NCBI RefSeq assembly: GCF_002119725.1
Contig: NZ_CP021109.1
Span: forward strand, 3,534,001 to 3,598,000
Direction: 5' to 3'
DNA length: 64,000 nucleotides
From: Bordetella genomosp. 9
GTDB taxonomy: Bacteria; Pseudomonadota; Gammaproteobacteria; Burkholderiales; Burkholderiaceae_B
Both the position numbers and the translations under genes were made by a program. A model generated the notes under the pieces. That model saw nothing but the letters and a program-made list of their open reading frames with translations, was not told the DNA's origin and made no database searches. Positions 8,052 to 16,292 of the stretch are shown in pieces. The first letter of the stretch is position 1. Every line of letters begins with the position of its first letter.

Positions 8052-9053
8052 ATGCACCATCTGAAGCGGAACCTCGCAATCCTTGCTTTGGCGAGCACCA
8101 CCCTGCCATGGGGAGCCATGGCGTCCGACCAAGATGCTGTCTACCCGCAGCGCCCGATTACGCTGGTGATTGGCTTCCCTCCAGGCGGAAGCACCGATGC
8201 GCTGGCTCGACTGCTTGCGCGCTATTTGGGAGAAGCACTCGGGCAAAAAATGATCGTCCAGTACAAACCTGGTGCCGGCGGCAATATCGGCGCGCAATAT
8301 GCCGCGCGTGCGGCGCCAGACGGCTATACATTGTTTCTTGGAGCAAGGCCAAACACGATTCACAAAACGATGTACGGCAGCATGAAGTATGACTTCTCAC
8401 GCGACTTGGTCCCAGTGGGTTTGGTCGCCACGATGCAATATGTCATGGTGAGCAGTACACACGCCCCGATCGCCACCGTGGACGACGTGGTGCGGCTCGC
8501 CCGGGCGTATCCGGGAGCCATGACATGCGCGTCTGCCGGAATGGGGACAACGACTCATCTGCTCTGTGAACTTCTGCAACAGGAACTGGACATCGACATG
8601 CAGCATGTTCCGTACAACGGCGGCGCGCAGGCGCTGACGGATGTAATTGGCGGTCGGATAGACATCTACGCCGCCAGTGTCGCCGAAGCGCTGCCGCACG
8701 TCCGGGCCGGAGCACTCAAACCCATCGCCGCTATGTCGTCCGTGCGGATACAGACTATGCCCGATGTGCCGACGCTGGAGGAATCCGGCGCGCCACAACT
8801 GTCAGGACTCGAACTGGGCAACTGGACCGGCCTTCTGGTGCCGGCTGGCACGCCTTCTCATGTGACCGCGAAACTGAACCGAACAATCAACGCGGCACTG
8901 ATCGACCCGGGACTGCACGATGCAATGGCGCGGCTATCCTTTGCCCCGCCGCAGCAACCGAACACGCCGACGGCATTCAAGGAGCTGATCGCCGAAGAAA
9001 CCCATCGGTGGAACCAAATCCTGCGGATGCGGAATATCAAACCGCTTCACTGA
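8052..9053 (+). CDS. Bug/TctC family periplasmic binding protein (island copy 1)
   Basis: A 333-residue tripartite tricarboxylate transporter receptor. A Sec signal peptide (about residues 1-24, ending GAMAS) is followed by YPQRPITLVIGFPPGGSTD, the typical first strand and ligand loop, then KPGAGGNIGAQYAA, PDGYTLFLG, the HLLCELLQQE stretch and a C-terminal MRNIKPLH. GGAGACGAG precedes ATG 8052. No TctA/TctB membrane genes are adjacent, as is usual for orphan Bug proteins. It is a close paralog of the gene at 10589 and shares upstream and downstream flanks with it. Ligand is unknown; organic acids are typical. Confidence 0.9.
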   Translation: MHHLKRNLAILALASTTLPWGAMASDQDAVYPQRPITLVIGFPPGGSTDALARLLARYLGEALGQKMIVQYKPGAGGNIGAQYAARAAPDGYTLFLGARPNTIHKTMYGSMKYDFSRDLVPVGLVATMQYVMVSSTHAPIATVDDVVRLARAYPGAMTCASAGMGTTTHLLCELLQQELDIDMQHVPYNGGAQALTDVIGGRIDIYAASVAEALPHVRAGALKPIAAMSSVRIQTMPDVPTLEESGAPQLSGLELGNWTGLLVPAGTPSHVTAKLNRTINAALIDPGLHDAMARLSFAPPQQPNTPTAFKELIAEETHRWNQILRMRNIKPLH

Positions 9054-9303
9054 TGGACCATCGTCGGACTCCGCCGTTCGGTAAATCTCCTCGACGGCTA
9101 GGCGCCTTTCGCTGTGACGGGCTTGCGGCCGGCGCAGCTACAAGGCGCGCTCCGTGTGCGCGCGAGCGTGCCGAGTCACCATAGACGGTATGCCTGCGGC
9201 GTTTCCCGTCCCGTCCCTTAGTCTTCGGCTAGAGTTGGGGCAAAAGGCGGCGGCTCGAACGACGGAGGCGATTCAGTACTATTCCCGGCGAACCGCGCCT
9301 GCC
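9054..9303. other. Downstream flank repeated after each Bug copy
   Basis: The bases after the Bug stop (GGACCATCG, then CCTCGACGG, GCGCCTTTCG, GGCGCAGC and CAAGGCGCG) recur in the same order after the second Bug gene at 11591. Part of it (GCGCTCCGT and GAGTCACCATAG) recurs after the Bug remnant near 10170. This shows that the duplicated unit was larger than the coding sequence. Confidence 0.6.
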
Positions 9304-9417
9304 GGCGTCGTGCTCGTTCTGGTGTACGTGATTCGACGCAACACGCTGCGCGCTATTTCGTTGCGGCGCGCATCGAAGGCCGAACGGAGCCTGTATGAAG
9401 ATGCACAACAAGACTGA
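9304..9417 (+). pseudogene. brnT: BrnT toxin, C-terminal remnant
   Basis: The last 37 codons resemble the end of BrnT ribonuclease toxins: a hydrophobic strand VVLVLVYV, then RAISLRRASKAERSLYE, the typical RIIS-AR-A---E---Y tail. The sequence before residue GVVLV in this frame does not look like BrnT, so about two thirds of the toxin, including the N-terminal catalytic part, is missing. Its end overlaps the antitoxin start, the normal brnTA layout. Confidence 0.6.
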
Positions 9418-9694
9418 TTGGGATCGTGTCAAGGCGGAAGCGGCCGCTGAGGCGCCCGTCGCTCACGACCAGGAAACCGACCTCTACGATCCGAACGACG
9501 GGGCCGCGGCGCGGGCGTATTGGAGCGCGGCGAAAGTGACCAGGCCGGGCCGGCCGCGTGCCGCCGTCAAGCGGCCCTCGCTGAACATGCGCATCGACGC
9601 GGACTTGATGGAACACCCACGCCAGTGCGGAAAAGGCTGGCAGACCCGCGTTAACAACGTGCTGCGCGAGGCGGTGGAAAAAGGCGTTCTTTGA
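9395..9694 (+). CDS. brnA: BrnA family antitoxin, orphaned
   Basis: BrnA binds and neutralises the BrnT RNase and represses its own operon through a ribbon-helix-helix domain. The 99-residue product ends with RPSLNMRIDADLMEHPRQ and GWQTRVNNVLREAVEKGVL, the DNA-binding signature. The N-terminal part carries the acidic toxin-binding segment (DLYDPNDGAAARAYW). A proline in DADLMEHPRQ, where Leu or Arg is usual, may weaken the helix. The start overlaps the brnT remnant. With the toxin broken, it may act only as a regulator or be on the way to loss. Confidence 0.8.
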   Translation: MKMHNKTDWDRVKAEAAAEAPVAHDQETDLYDPNDGAAARAYWSAAKVTRPGRPRAAVKRPSLNMRIDADLMEHPRQCGKGWQTRVNNVLREAVEKGVL

Positions 9695-9897
9695 GGACGA
9701 TGGCCCGCCTGCATGCGCAGACCGGGCCGTCGCGATTGGAGATCAAGCTGTGTCGTTTCCGTGATGGCAGAAAATCCACAACTTCATCAAAGTCGATGCG
9801 GACTTCGCCGCACCGGCAACGCCCGCAGTCAGCGCGAGGTCACCTGAAGGTGGCCGCGGCGCTGCGCCGCAGGCAAGCCGCGCGCATCGCCGCTCAG

Positions 9898-10063
9898 CGT
9901 AACCCCGCGGCACTGATGGACCCGGGAGTGCGCGATGCAATGGCGCGGCTACCCTTTGCCCCGCCGCAGCAACCGACCACGCCGATGGGGTTTCAGCAAC
10001 TGATCGCCGAAGAGACGGTCCTGTGGAACGGAATCCTGCGAATGCGCAATATCAAGCTCCACT
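9898..10063 (+). pseudogene. Bug protein, C-terminal remnant
   Basis: About 55 codons nearly identical to the end of the Bug gene at 8052: LMDPGVRDAMARLPFAPPQQ, then LIAEETVLWNGILRMRNIK. The last codons are altered (KLHS instead of KPLH-stop), so the stop is lost and the frame runs on to 10095. The first ~275 codons are absent. It is the remains of a third copy in the same array. Confidence 0.8.
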
Positions 10064-10095
10064 CAACCGGCCATCGTCGCACGGTTTTTCGGTGA

Positions 10096-10588
10096 ATGTT
10101 CTCAGCGTTCGAATAGAGCCATTTCGCTCTGACCGGACTGTCGCCGAGGCGTGCTGCAAAGCAGCGCTCCGTACACGCGAGGGCGTGGAGTCACCATAGG
10201 CGCGCATGATGACACCGGGCTTTTCCGCCTGCTGTCTTTGACCCGTAAACGCTGTTCGATGTAGCTCTGTCCGTCACGCCTCAGCCAGTGCGGCGCCCGA
10301 AGGACCGGCCGACGCCCGAAATCCGGACGTGCAGTGCAGCGTGCGCGAGCTGAGCTTCACCGACGACGATATCTACCCGACCAGCGATCGGCGGTCTGCT
10401 GGTGCGGTGTCTCGTCGGAATGCGCGTAGCCGTCAGCGGCCCGTCTGACCCGGAACGGCTGCAGATTTCAGGTTACGCACTTCCGCTCTTGCCCGGGGCG
10501 AACATCCTCACGAGCCATGGCGGCGACTCCTCCTGGCGCAATGCGGAACGTATCCCGGGCACTACTACAACGTTGGAACGGAGACGAG
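10096..10588. other. Spacer between Bug remnant and Bug copy 2
   Basis: About 490 bases with no supported gene. The first 110 bases are a diverged copy of the Bug downstream flank. The last 30 bases, ending GGAACGGAGACGAG, match the leader of Bug copy 1. The middle part shows nothing I recognise. Confidence 0.45.
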
Positions 10589-11590
10589 ATGCACCATCTG
10601 AAGCGGAACCTCGCACTTCTTGCTTTGGCGAGCACCACCCTGTCATGGGGAGCCATGGCATCCGAGCAAGATGCCGTATACCCGCAGCGCCCGATCACGC
10701 TGGTGATTGGCTTCCCTCCAGGCGGAAGCGCCGACGCTCTGGCCCGTCTGCTCGCGGGGTCCATGAGCGAAGCGCTGGGGCAAAAAGTCATCGTTCAGTA
10801 CAAGCCTGGCGCTGGCAGTAATCTCGGCGCGGAATATGTCGCGCACGCAGCGCCCGACGGCTACACGCTCTTTCTTGGGGGGCGACCGAACATCATTCAC
10901 AGAACCATGTACGGCAGCATGAAGTATGACTTTTCGCGCGACCTGATTCCTGTGGGTCTGGCGGCAACACAACCATTTGTCATGGTAAGCGGCATCCATA
11001 GCCAAATTACTACCCTGGACGATGTGATGAGGATTGCCCGAACGTATCCAGGTGCTCTCACGTGCGCATCTCCTGGAACCGGGACAACCTCGCATCTGCT
11101 TTGTGAATTGCTGCAGCAGGAAATGGACATCGACATACAGCATGTACCGTACAGCGGCGGCTCGCCCGTGCTGACGGACGTGATAGGCGGCCGGATAGAT
11201 TTCTACATCGCGCCACTTGCTGGAGCGCTGCCCCAGATTCAAGCGGGTCAGCTTCGGCCCGTAGTTACGATGTCTTCGCGACGGGTACCGGCACTGCCGG
11301 ATGTGCCGACGTTGGAGGAAGCCGGCGTGCCACAACTTTCAGGGCTTGAGCTTGGAGGTTGGAGCGGCCTGGTGGCGCCGTCCGGTACGCCGCCCCATGT
11401 GGTGGCAAAACTGAACCGGTCGATAAATACAGCGTTACTCGACCCGGCGCTCCGCGATGCGTTGACACGGCACGCCTTTACTACACCGCAGCCGCCAAAC
11501 ACGCCGGCGGCGTTCAAGGAGCTGATCGCCGAAGAAACCGATCGGTGGAACCAGATCCTGCAAATGCGGAATATCAAACCGCTTCACTGA
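10589..11590 (+). CDS. Bug/TctC family periplasmic binding protein (island copy 2)
   Basis: A 333-residue protein, the same length as the copy at 8052. It starts with the same MHHLKRNLA leader and signal peptide, and has YPQRPITLVIGFPPGGSAD, KPGAGSNLGAEY, PDGYTLFLGG, HLLCELLQQE and the terminal MRNIKPLH. ATG 10589 is chosen over the open upstream frame (from 10517) because the leader GGAGACGAG and signal peptide are identical to copy 1. Differences are spread over the whole gene, so the duplication is not recent, yet both frames are intact. Presumed to bind a carboxylate for an unlinked transporter or a sensor. Confidence 0.9.
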   Translation: MHHLKRNLALLALASTTLSWGAMASEQDAVYPQRPITLVIGFPPGGSADALARLLAGSMSEALGQKVIVQYKPGAGSNLGAEYVAHAAPDGYTLFLGGRPNIIHRTMYGSMKYDFSRDLIPVGLAATQPFVMVSGIHSQITTLDDVMRIARTYPGALTCASPGTGTTSHLLCELLQQEMDIDIQHVPYSGGSPVLTDVIGGRIDFYIAPLAGALPQIQAGQLRPVVTMSSRRVPALPDVPTLEEAGVPQLSGLELGGWSGLVAPSGTPPHVVAKLNRSINTALLDPALRDALTRHAFTTPQPPNTPAAFKELIAEETDRWNQILQMRNIKPLH

Positions 11591-12022
11591 CGGACCATCG
11601 CCGGGACCACCGTCGGACTGCGCCCTCGCCAAGTCTCCTCGACGGGCAAGCGCCTTTCGTTGTGCCGGGCATTGTTGCCGGCGCAGCCACAAGGCGCGCC
11701 CCGGGCAACCGCAGTTCCTAACCCCAGCGCTACACCCCGATTTTGGCGCCCCAACATCCTCCTGATAGACTTGCGTCCTTGCCTTGGGTACCCGCCGCGC
11801 CGCATGGCGCCGATCATCGCAACTGCGGCCATGCCCCATTCCCGCTGTAGTGACTCCCGTAGTACTAGGATTCACATCATCAGATGAGAGCGGGTGGTGA
11901 ATCGTGATATAGTTTCGGGCTACCTTACTCTAAGAAATCAAGGGGTTAGCCGAAAAAAGCAGCGTACTAGCGGGGTGACGCCATCCCGCAAAAGGGGTGA
12001 CACCATCCCTCAAAACCGCCCA
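11591..12022. other. Right end of the island before the tRNA
   Basis: About 430 bases. The first ~120 repeat the Bug downstream flank. The rest is lower in GC from about 11850 and contains two tandem 22-bp repeats just before the tRNA. I found no integrase gene on either strand, although this is where one would be expected. Confidence 0.5.
11972..12015 (+). repeat. Two tandem 22-bp repeats at the right junction
   Basis: GGGGTGACGCCATCCCGCAAAA (first 20 bases counted from 11972) is followed directly by a second copy at 11994-12015 that differs at two positions. They end 8 bases before the tRNA-derived direct repeat. Position and structure fit integrase or excisionase arm-type binding sites, or a leftover regulatory repeat. 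Confidence 0.6.
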
Positions 12023-12037
12023 TCTCGCCGTAGTTAA
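12023..12037 (+). repeat. Right 15-bp direct repeat, putative attR
   Basis: TCTCGCCGTAGTTAA overlaps the 5' end of the tRNA-Arg gene (12024-12037) and is identical to 2164-2178. The intact tRNA on this side is rebuilt using the island-side copy, so the sequence just upstream, including the tRNA promoter, would be island-derived. Confidence 0.65.
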
Positions 12038-12098
12038 ATGGATATAACCGGCCCCTCCTAAGGGTCAATTGGTGGTTCGATTCCACCCGGCGAGGCCA
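12024..12098 (+). tRNA. tRNA-Arg (anticodon CCU)
   Basis: A 75-nt cloverleaf. The acceptor CTCGCCG pairs perfectly with CGGCGAG, followed by discriminator G and an encoded CCA. D-stem GTTA/TAAC, anticodon stem GGCCC/GGGTC (one G-U) with loop CTCCTAA, and T-stem GGTGG/CCACC with loop TTCGATT all fold. The anticodon CCU reads the AGG arginine codon. This tRNA is a common integration target, in agreement with the 15-bp repeat at its 5' end. Confidence 0.95.
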
Positions 12099-12326
12099 GC
12101 CCTCCTTTGACGTGTTTCTCCCCGGACGGCGATGCCCATCCGGCGCCGCCCCGCTCTCCCGCGCCCCGGGTCCCTATCCCTGGCCGGAACCAAAAAGCGC
12201 CCCTCGGCTCCAATCCCCCTTGCTTTTGTATGCCGGTGCAGGCAAATCTGCGGCGCCTGGTTGGCGCTTTCCACCTGAAGGCCGCCAACCCGGTTATGCT
12301 TTTGGCGGCATGACGGCTTAAAACGA

Positions 12327-12356
12327 TTGTTTAAATTCCCAAGCTAACCCTATAAT
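12327..12356 (+). promoter_or_regulatory. Sigma-70 promoter of pbpG
   Basis: A -35 TTGTTT (12327-12332), an 18-bp spacer and a perfect -10 TATAAT (12351-12356) lie about 70 bases upstream of the pbpG ATG. Confidence 0.7.
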
Positions 12357-12423
12357 TCGACTCAATTTTCCGGCACGCCGGGCCGTGTCGGACTCACTCG
12401 GACCACACAACACGCTTTCCCCT

Positions 12424-13599
12424 ATGGCGCTATTCCTGAAACGTACGGTCGTGACGGCGGTCGCCCCGCTGATGGTCGCGGCATCGCTTCTGCTGTCGCC
12501 CGGCGCCCGGGCGGCGTCCGATCCTTGCAAGGTGAACGCCAAATCGGCCGCCTGCAAGGCCGCGCAGAGCAAGACCGCGACGAAGACAACGACCACGGTC
12601 AGCAAGACCACCACGGTCTCGCAAACCCGCACCAAGACGACGATTTCCAAAACGTCGGCCAAGACCACCACCGTCGCGAAAAAGACCAGCGACGGCAAGA
12701 CGAGCGCCGCCACCCGCAAGCAAGTGGTAACCGACACCACGGTGAAGTCGGGCAACACCGCCAAAAAGGTCGTTCACCGCAGCAGCGTCGCGGCCGGCAA
12801 GGTGTCCGCCGGCGCGGCGGCCGGCCATCTGGTCACGCCGTCGGCCCAGGCCGCGGCGCTGCGCTCCAGCGTCGCCTATGTGCAGGACCTGGAAACCTCG
12901 ACGGTGCTTTTCGCTAAGAACGAAGACACCATCCGTCCCATCGCGTCGATTTCCAAGCTGATGACCGCGCTTGTCGTGGTGGATGCCAACCAGCCCATGG
13001 ATGAGATGCTGGAGATCACCGACGACGATATCGATCGCCTGCGCCACGCCGCCTCCCGCCTTCCCGTGGGCACGCGCCTGAGCCGCGCCGACATGCTGCA
13101 TCTGGCGCTGATGTCGTCGGAGAACCGGGCGGCGCATGCCCTGGGCCGCTATTACCCCGGCGGCATGCCCGCGTTCGTCAAAGCCATGAACGAAAAGGCG
13201 CGCGAACTCGGCATGATGGACACCCACTTCGTCGAGCCCACCGGCCTGTCCAGCGAAAACGTCTCGTCGCCCCGCGACCTGGTGCGCCTGCTGCGCGCGG
13301 CCTCACAGCGTCCGCTGATCCACCGCTACACGACGGACACCGAATACGACGTCGACATGGGCAAGGGCCATACGCGCACGTTCCGCAACACCAACGCCCT
13401 GGTGCGCAACGCCGACTGGGACATCAAGGTGTCGAAGACCGGCTTCATCAATGAAGCGGGCGAATGCCTGGTCATGCTGGCCCACATCCAGGGACGCGAC
13501 CTGGCCATCGTGCTGCTGGATTCGCAAGGCAAATATTCCCGCATCGCGGACGCCGTCCGCATCCGCAAGTTCGTGCAGAACGAAGTGGCGATGCTGTAA
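12424..13599 (+). CDS. pbpG: D-alanyl-D-alanine endopeptidase, PBP7-like (S11 family)
   Basis: Periplasmic penicillin-binding protein that cleaves peptide crosslinks or terminal D-Ala in peptidoglycan. A signal peptide spans residues 1-31. A Lys/Thr/Ala-rich low-complexity region follows (about 40-120). The catalytic domain carries S175-I-S-K178, S232-E-N234 and K338-T-G, the three beta-lactam-family motifs. ATG 12424 is preferred; an in-frame GTG at 12385 would put extra residues before the signal peptide. Expressed from the promoter at 12327 and ended by the hairpin at 13649. The 391-residue length is longer than E. coli PBP7 owing to the basic repeat-rich segment. Confidence 0.9.
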   Translation: MALFLKRTVVTAVAPLMVAASLLLSPGARAASDPCKVNAKSAACKAAQSKTATKTTTTVSKTTTVSQTRTKTTISKTSAKTTTVAKKTSDGKTSAATRKQVVTDTTVKSGNTAKKVVHRSSVAAGKVSAGAAAGHLVTPSAQAAALRSSVAYVQDLETSTVLFAKNEDTIRPIASISKLMTALVVVDANQPMDEMLEITDDDIDRLRHAASRLPVGTRLSRADMLHLALMSSENRAAHALGRYYPGGMPAFVKAMNEKARELGMMDTHFVEPTGLSSENVSSPRDLVRLLRAASQRPLIHRYTTDTEYDVDMGKGHTRTFRNTNALVRNADWDIKVSKTGFINEAGECLVMLAHIQGRDLAIVLLDSQGKYSRIADAVRIRKFVQNEVAML

Positions 13600-13648
13600 G
13601 GCATGCCGCGCCGGCCGGCGCGGATCCTCACCCCGCCGCGGGGACATC

Positions 13649-13680
13649 GAAGGGGCGCGAATCGCGCCCCTTCGTCTTTT
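13649..13680 (+). terminator. Intrinsic terminator of pbpG
   Basis: GAAGGGGCGCGA (13649-13660) and TCGCGCCCCTTC (13662-13673) form a GC-rich hairpin followed by GTCTTTT. It lies 50 bases after the pbpG stop and just before the convergent PfpI gene. Confidence 0.8.
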
Positions 13681-13683
13681 CTG

Positions 13684-14262
13684 TCAATGGACGATCTTTG
13701 TCCCCAGCACCGCCAGGAACTGCGCCATCCAGGCCGGGTGTGCGGGCCAGGCGGGCGCGGTGACGAGATTGCCGTCGGTATGCGCGCCATCGATGGCGAT
13801 ATCCGCGTACTCGCCGCCGGCCAGCCGCACTTCCGCCGCGCAGGCGGGATAGGCCGAACACACGCGTCCCTTCAATACGCCGGCGGCCGCGAGCAATTGC
13901 GCGCCATGGCAGATGGCCGCGATGGGCTTGCGGGCCTCGTCGAAGTGCCGCACGATCTCCAGCACGCGCGGATTCATGCGCAGGTATTCCGGCGCGCGGC
14001 CGCCTGGGATCACCAGGCCATCGTACTGCGCGGGATCGACGGCATCGAAGTCCTGGTTCAGGGAAAAGCGATGCCCCGGCTTCTCGCTGTAGGTCTGCGC
14101 ACCGTCGAAATCGTGAATGGCGGTGGCCACCGTATCACCCGCCTTTTTGTCGGGGCACACGGCATGCACCGTGTGGCCGACCGCCAGCAGCGTCTGGAAG
14201 GGCACCATCGTTTCGTAGTCCTCGGCATAATCGCCGACCAGCATGAGCAACTTCTTCGCCAT
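13684..14262 (-). CDS. DJ-1/PfpI family protein
   Basis: A 192-residue protein of the DJ-1/PfpI superfamily, whose members act as stress-related deglycases, hydrolases or chaperones. The nucleophile elbow AICHGAQLL places the reactive Cys at residue 118. Other conserved parts are [11 protein letters not shown] at the N-terminus, DFD, and the [15 protein letters not shown] strand-loop. ATG 14262 follows AAGGAGACGACC, a strong ribosome binding site; the upstream extension in the open frame is not needed. It is convergent with pbpG. Which activity it has cannot be read from sequence. Confidence 0.88.
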   Translation of the reverse strand: MAKKLLMLVGDYAEDYETMVPFQTLLAVGHTVHAVCPDKKAGDTVATAIHDFDGAQTYSEKPGHRFSLNQDFDAVDPAQYDGLVIPGGRAPEYLRMNPRVLEIVRHFDEARKPIAAICHGAQLLAAAGVLKGRVCSAYPACAAEVRLAGGEYADIAIDGAHTDGNLVTAPAWPAHPAWMAQFLAVLGTKIVH

Positions 14263-14375
14263 GGTCGTCTCCTTGGATCGGGAACGGGCCGCGGTTGCGG
14301 CCGCTGCGGACGATTGTGCCAAAAGGCCCGCGCCGGCGCATCGCCCCGGCGAGGGGCAAAGATCCGGTCAACGCA

Positions 14376-14864
14376 TCAGGCCAGCGCGACGGACACGGGG
14401 CGGGCACCGAGCAGGTCGACCAGCACGCCGGGCGCGATGCCCAGCAGATATCCCCGCCGGCCGCCGTTGATGTAGATCACGGGATAATCGAGCACGGTCT
14501 GCTCCACCCAAACTGGCATGCGCTTGCGCGTCCCGAAGGGCGACGTTCCCCCGACCTGATATCCCGAATGCCGCTGCGCGACGTCCGGCTGGCAAGGGGC
14601 GACCTTTTTCAGGCCAGCCTGGCGTGCGAGATTCTTCGTGGACACCTCGCAATCGCCGTGCATCAGGACGATCAGCGGACGCGCCGCTTCGTCTTCCATG
14701 ATCAGGGTCTTGACCACGGCATGCGGGTCCAGCTGCAACTGCCGGGCCGCTTCACCGGCGCCGCCATGATCGATGTAGTCATAGGTGTGCTCGGTGTAGG
14801 CGACCTTGTGCTGCTTCAGGAACTGGGTCGCCGGTGTCTCGGAAACGTGTCGGGATTTGCTCAT
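14376..14864 (-). CDS. ybaK: Cys-tRNA(Pro)/Cys-tRNA(Cys) deacylase YbaK
   Basis: Trans-editing enzyme that hydrolyses Cys-tRNA(Pro) made by mistake by prolyl-tRNA synthetase. The 162-residue product matches YbaK/EbsC: TPATQFLKQHKVAYTEHTYDY at the start region, DPHAVVKTLI with the conserved Lys52, LMHGDCEVSTKNLAR, and the C-terminal GGTSPFGTRKRMPVWVE and YINGGRRGYLLGI blocks. ATG 14864 is used; the open frame extends further upstream but lacks family similarity. It stands alone between the PfpI gene and the Bug gene. Confidence 0.92.
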   Translation of the reverse strand: MSKSRHVSETPATQFLKQHKVAYTEHTYDYIDHGGAGEAARQLQLDPHAVVKTLIMEDEAARPLIVLMHGDCEVSTKNLARQAGLKKVAPCQPDVAQRHSGYQVGGTSPFGTRKRMPVWVEQTVLDYPVIYINGGRRGYLLGIAPGVLVDLLGARPVSVALA

Positions 14865-14953
14865 GATGTCGGGACATCGAACGGCGCCACGCCAGGCGTC
14901 AGCGGCGCCCAAAGGGAAAAACAGTCGTTCCGGACGTCGCGCAAGCGGAGCGG

Positions 14954-14997
14954 AAAAGCACAAGGGCCGAGGCGCATGAATGCGGCTCCCGGCCCTT
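14954..14997 (-). terminator. Probable terminator of the Bug gene at 15106
   Basis: AAGGGCCG (14962-14969) pairs with CGGCCCTT (14990-14997). On the minus strand the hairpin is followed three bases later by TTTT. It lies about 110 bases after the Bug stop and upstream of ybaK. Confidence 0.5.
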
Positions 14998-15105
14998 CGG
15001 TGTCCGTCGGGACGTCGGCCACCGCGCCGAAAGCGCGGCGGGCTGCGGTGATACCGCCTCCCGCGCGCGCCCTTGCGAGGCCGTCGTCCGCGAAGCGCGA
15101 ACGTC

Positions 15106-16089
15106 TTACTCCATCTTGATGTTCTGCTTCTTCACGACGTCCTTCGCCCAGTCGTACTGTTGCTGGATTTCCTTGGCGAATTCCTCGGGCGTGTTGCCGG
15201 ACGGCTCGGATCCCTGTTCGGCCAGGGCCTTGATCACCTTGGGGTCCTTCAGCGCCACCACGGCGGCATCGCGCAGCTTGTTCACGATGTCCATCGGCGT
15301 GCCCTTGGGCGCCAGCAGGCCGTACCACACGGGCTGGTTCAGGACCGGGTAACCGACTTCGGCGAACGTCGGGACGTCCTTGATGTCCTCGATGCGCTTG
15401 GGCCAGGCGATGGCCATGGCCTTGATCGCGCCAGCCTTGATCTGCGGCATGGACGACGGCAGGTTGTCGAACAGGATTTCGATCTGTCCGCCGACGGCAT
15501 CCGCCAGCGCGGGACCGGACCCCTTGTACGGCACGTGCACGATATCGGTGCCCGTGGCCATCCTGAACGACTCGCCCATCAGGTGCAGCACGCCGCAGGT
15601 GCCCGAGCTGCCGTAGGAATACTTGCCGGGGTTCTTTTTCAGGACTTCCAGGAATTCCTTGAAGTCCTTGACCGGCATCTTCTTGGGATTGACCGAGACC
15701 ACGTTCGCGGTATTGGCAAAGTTGGTGACCGGCTGGAAATCCTTGATGGGATCGTAGGGCAGATCGTTGGGACGGCAGGCCGGGTTCACCGCCATCGTGG
15801 AGACGGTGGCGATGGACAGCGTGTAGCCGTCCGGCTTGGCCTTGGCCGCTTCAGCAGCGCCGATGGCGCCGCCCGCGCCGCCCTTGTTTTCGACGACCAT
15901 GGGCTGGCCCAGTTCCTGGCTCATGCGCTGCGTCACCAGCCGCGCGATGATGTCGGTGGAACCGCCCGGCGCGAAGGGCACGATCACGCGGATGGGGTTG
16001 CTGGGATACTTGTCTGCGGCCTGCGCGGATGCGGCCAGCGTGGCGGCGCCCAACGCGATGGCGGCCGTCAACGTGCGGATTTTCATCAT
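15106..16089 (-). CDS. Bug/TctC family periplasmic binding protein
   Basis: A 327-residue tripartite tricarboxylate transporter receptor. The signal peptide (to about residue 24, AASAQA) leads into YPSNPIRVIVPFAPGGSTD, then ENKGGAGGAIGA, KPDGYTL, HVPYKGSGPALADAVGG and the final VVKKQNIKME. Two ATG codons stand in tandem. AGGAGG lies 10 bases before the first, which I used. It belongs to a different Bug subgroup from the island copies, lacking HLLCELLQQE. It is divergent from the AEC transporter gene. Ligand unknown. Confidence 0.92.
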   Translation of the reverse strand: MMKIRTLTAAIALGAATLAASAQAADKYPSNPIRVIVPFAPGGSTDIIARLVTQRMSQELGQPMVVENKGGAGGAIGAAEAAKAKPDGYTLSIATVSTMAVNPACRPNDLPYDPIKDFQPVTNFANTANVVSVNPKKMPVKDFKEFLEVLKKNPGKYSYGSSGTCGVLHLMGESFRMATGTDIVHVPYKGSGPALADAVGGQIEILFDNLPSSMPQIKAGAIKAMAIAWPKRIEDIKDVPTFAEVGYPVLNQPVWYGLLAPKGTPMDIVNKLRDAAVVALKDPKVIKALAEQGSEPSGNTPEEFAKEIQQQYDWAKDVVKKQNIKME

Positions 16090-16292
16090 CGAAGTAGTTC
16101 CTCCTAGTTCTTCAACCCGCCCTTTGCGGGCTGATTTGACAGCGGATGCGCCCTTGCGTCGCCTTATGGGCAGATGCGCGATCCTGCACAATCGCGCAGA
16201 ATAGCAGCATTTTTTTACACAGGGTACCGGGGCTAGCCCTCTTTCCATCGGCCGCCGGGCCAGTTTCCCTTTGTACGCCACATTCGCCATTC

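Noticed and set aside
9154..9303. Complete BrnT toxin gene starting at 9154
   Set aside because: Only the last 37 codons look like BrnT; the rest lacks the conserved N-terminal motif and seems to be Bug-flanking DNA.
10402..10821. Plus-strand ORF before and into Bug copy 2
   Set aside because: It is out of frame with the Bug gene and partly overlaps it; the sequence is spacer plus a shifted Bug reading.
2164..12037. Integrase or recombinase gene for the island
   Set aside because: I checked the translated frames for tyrosine or serine recombinase features and found none; the island seems to lack one.
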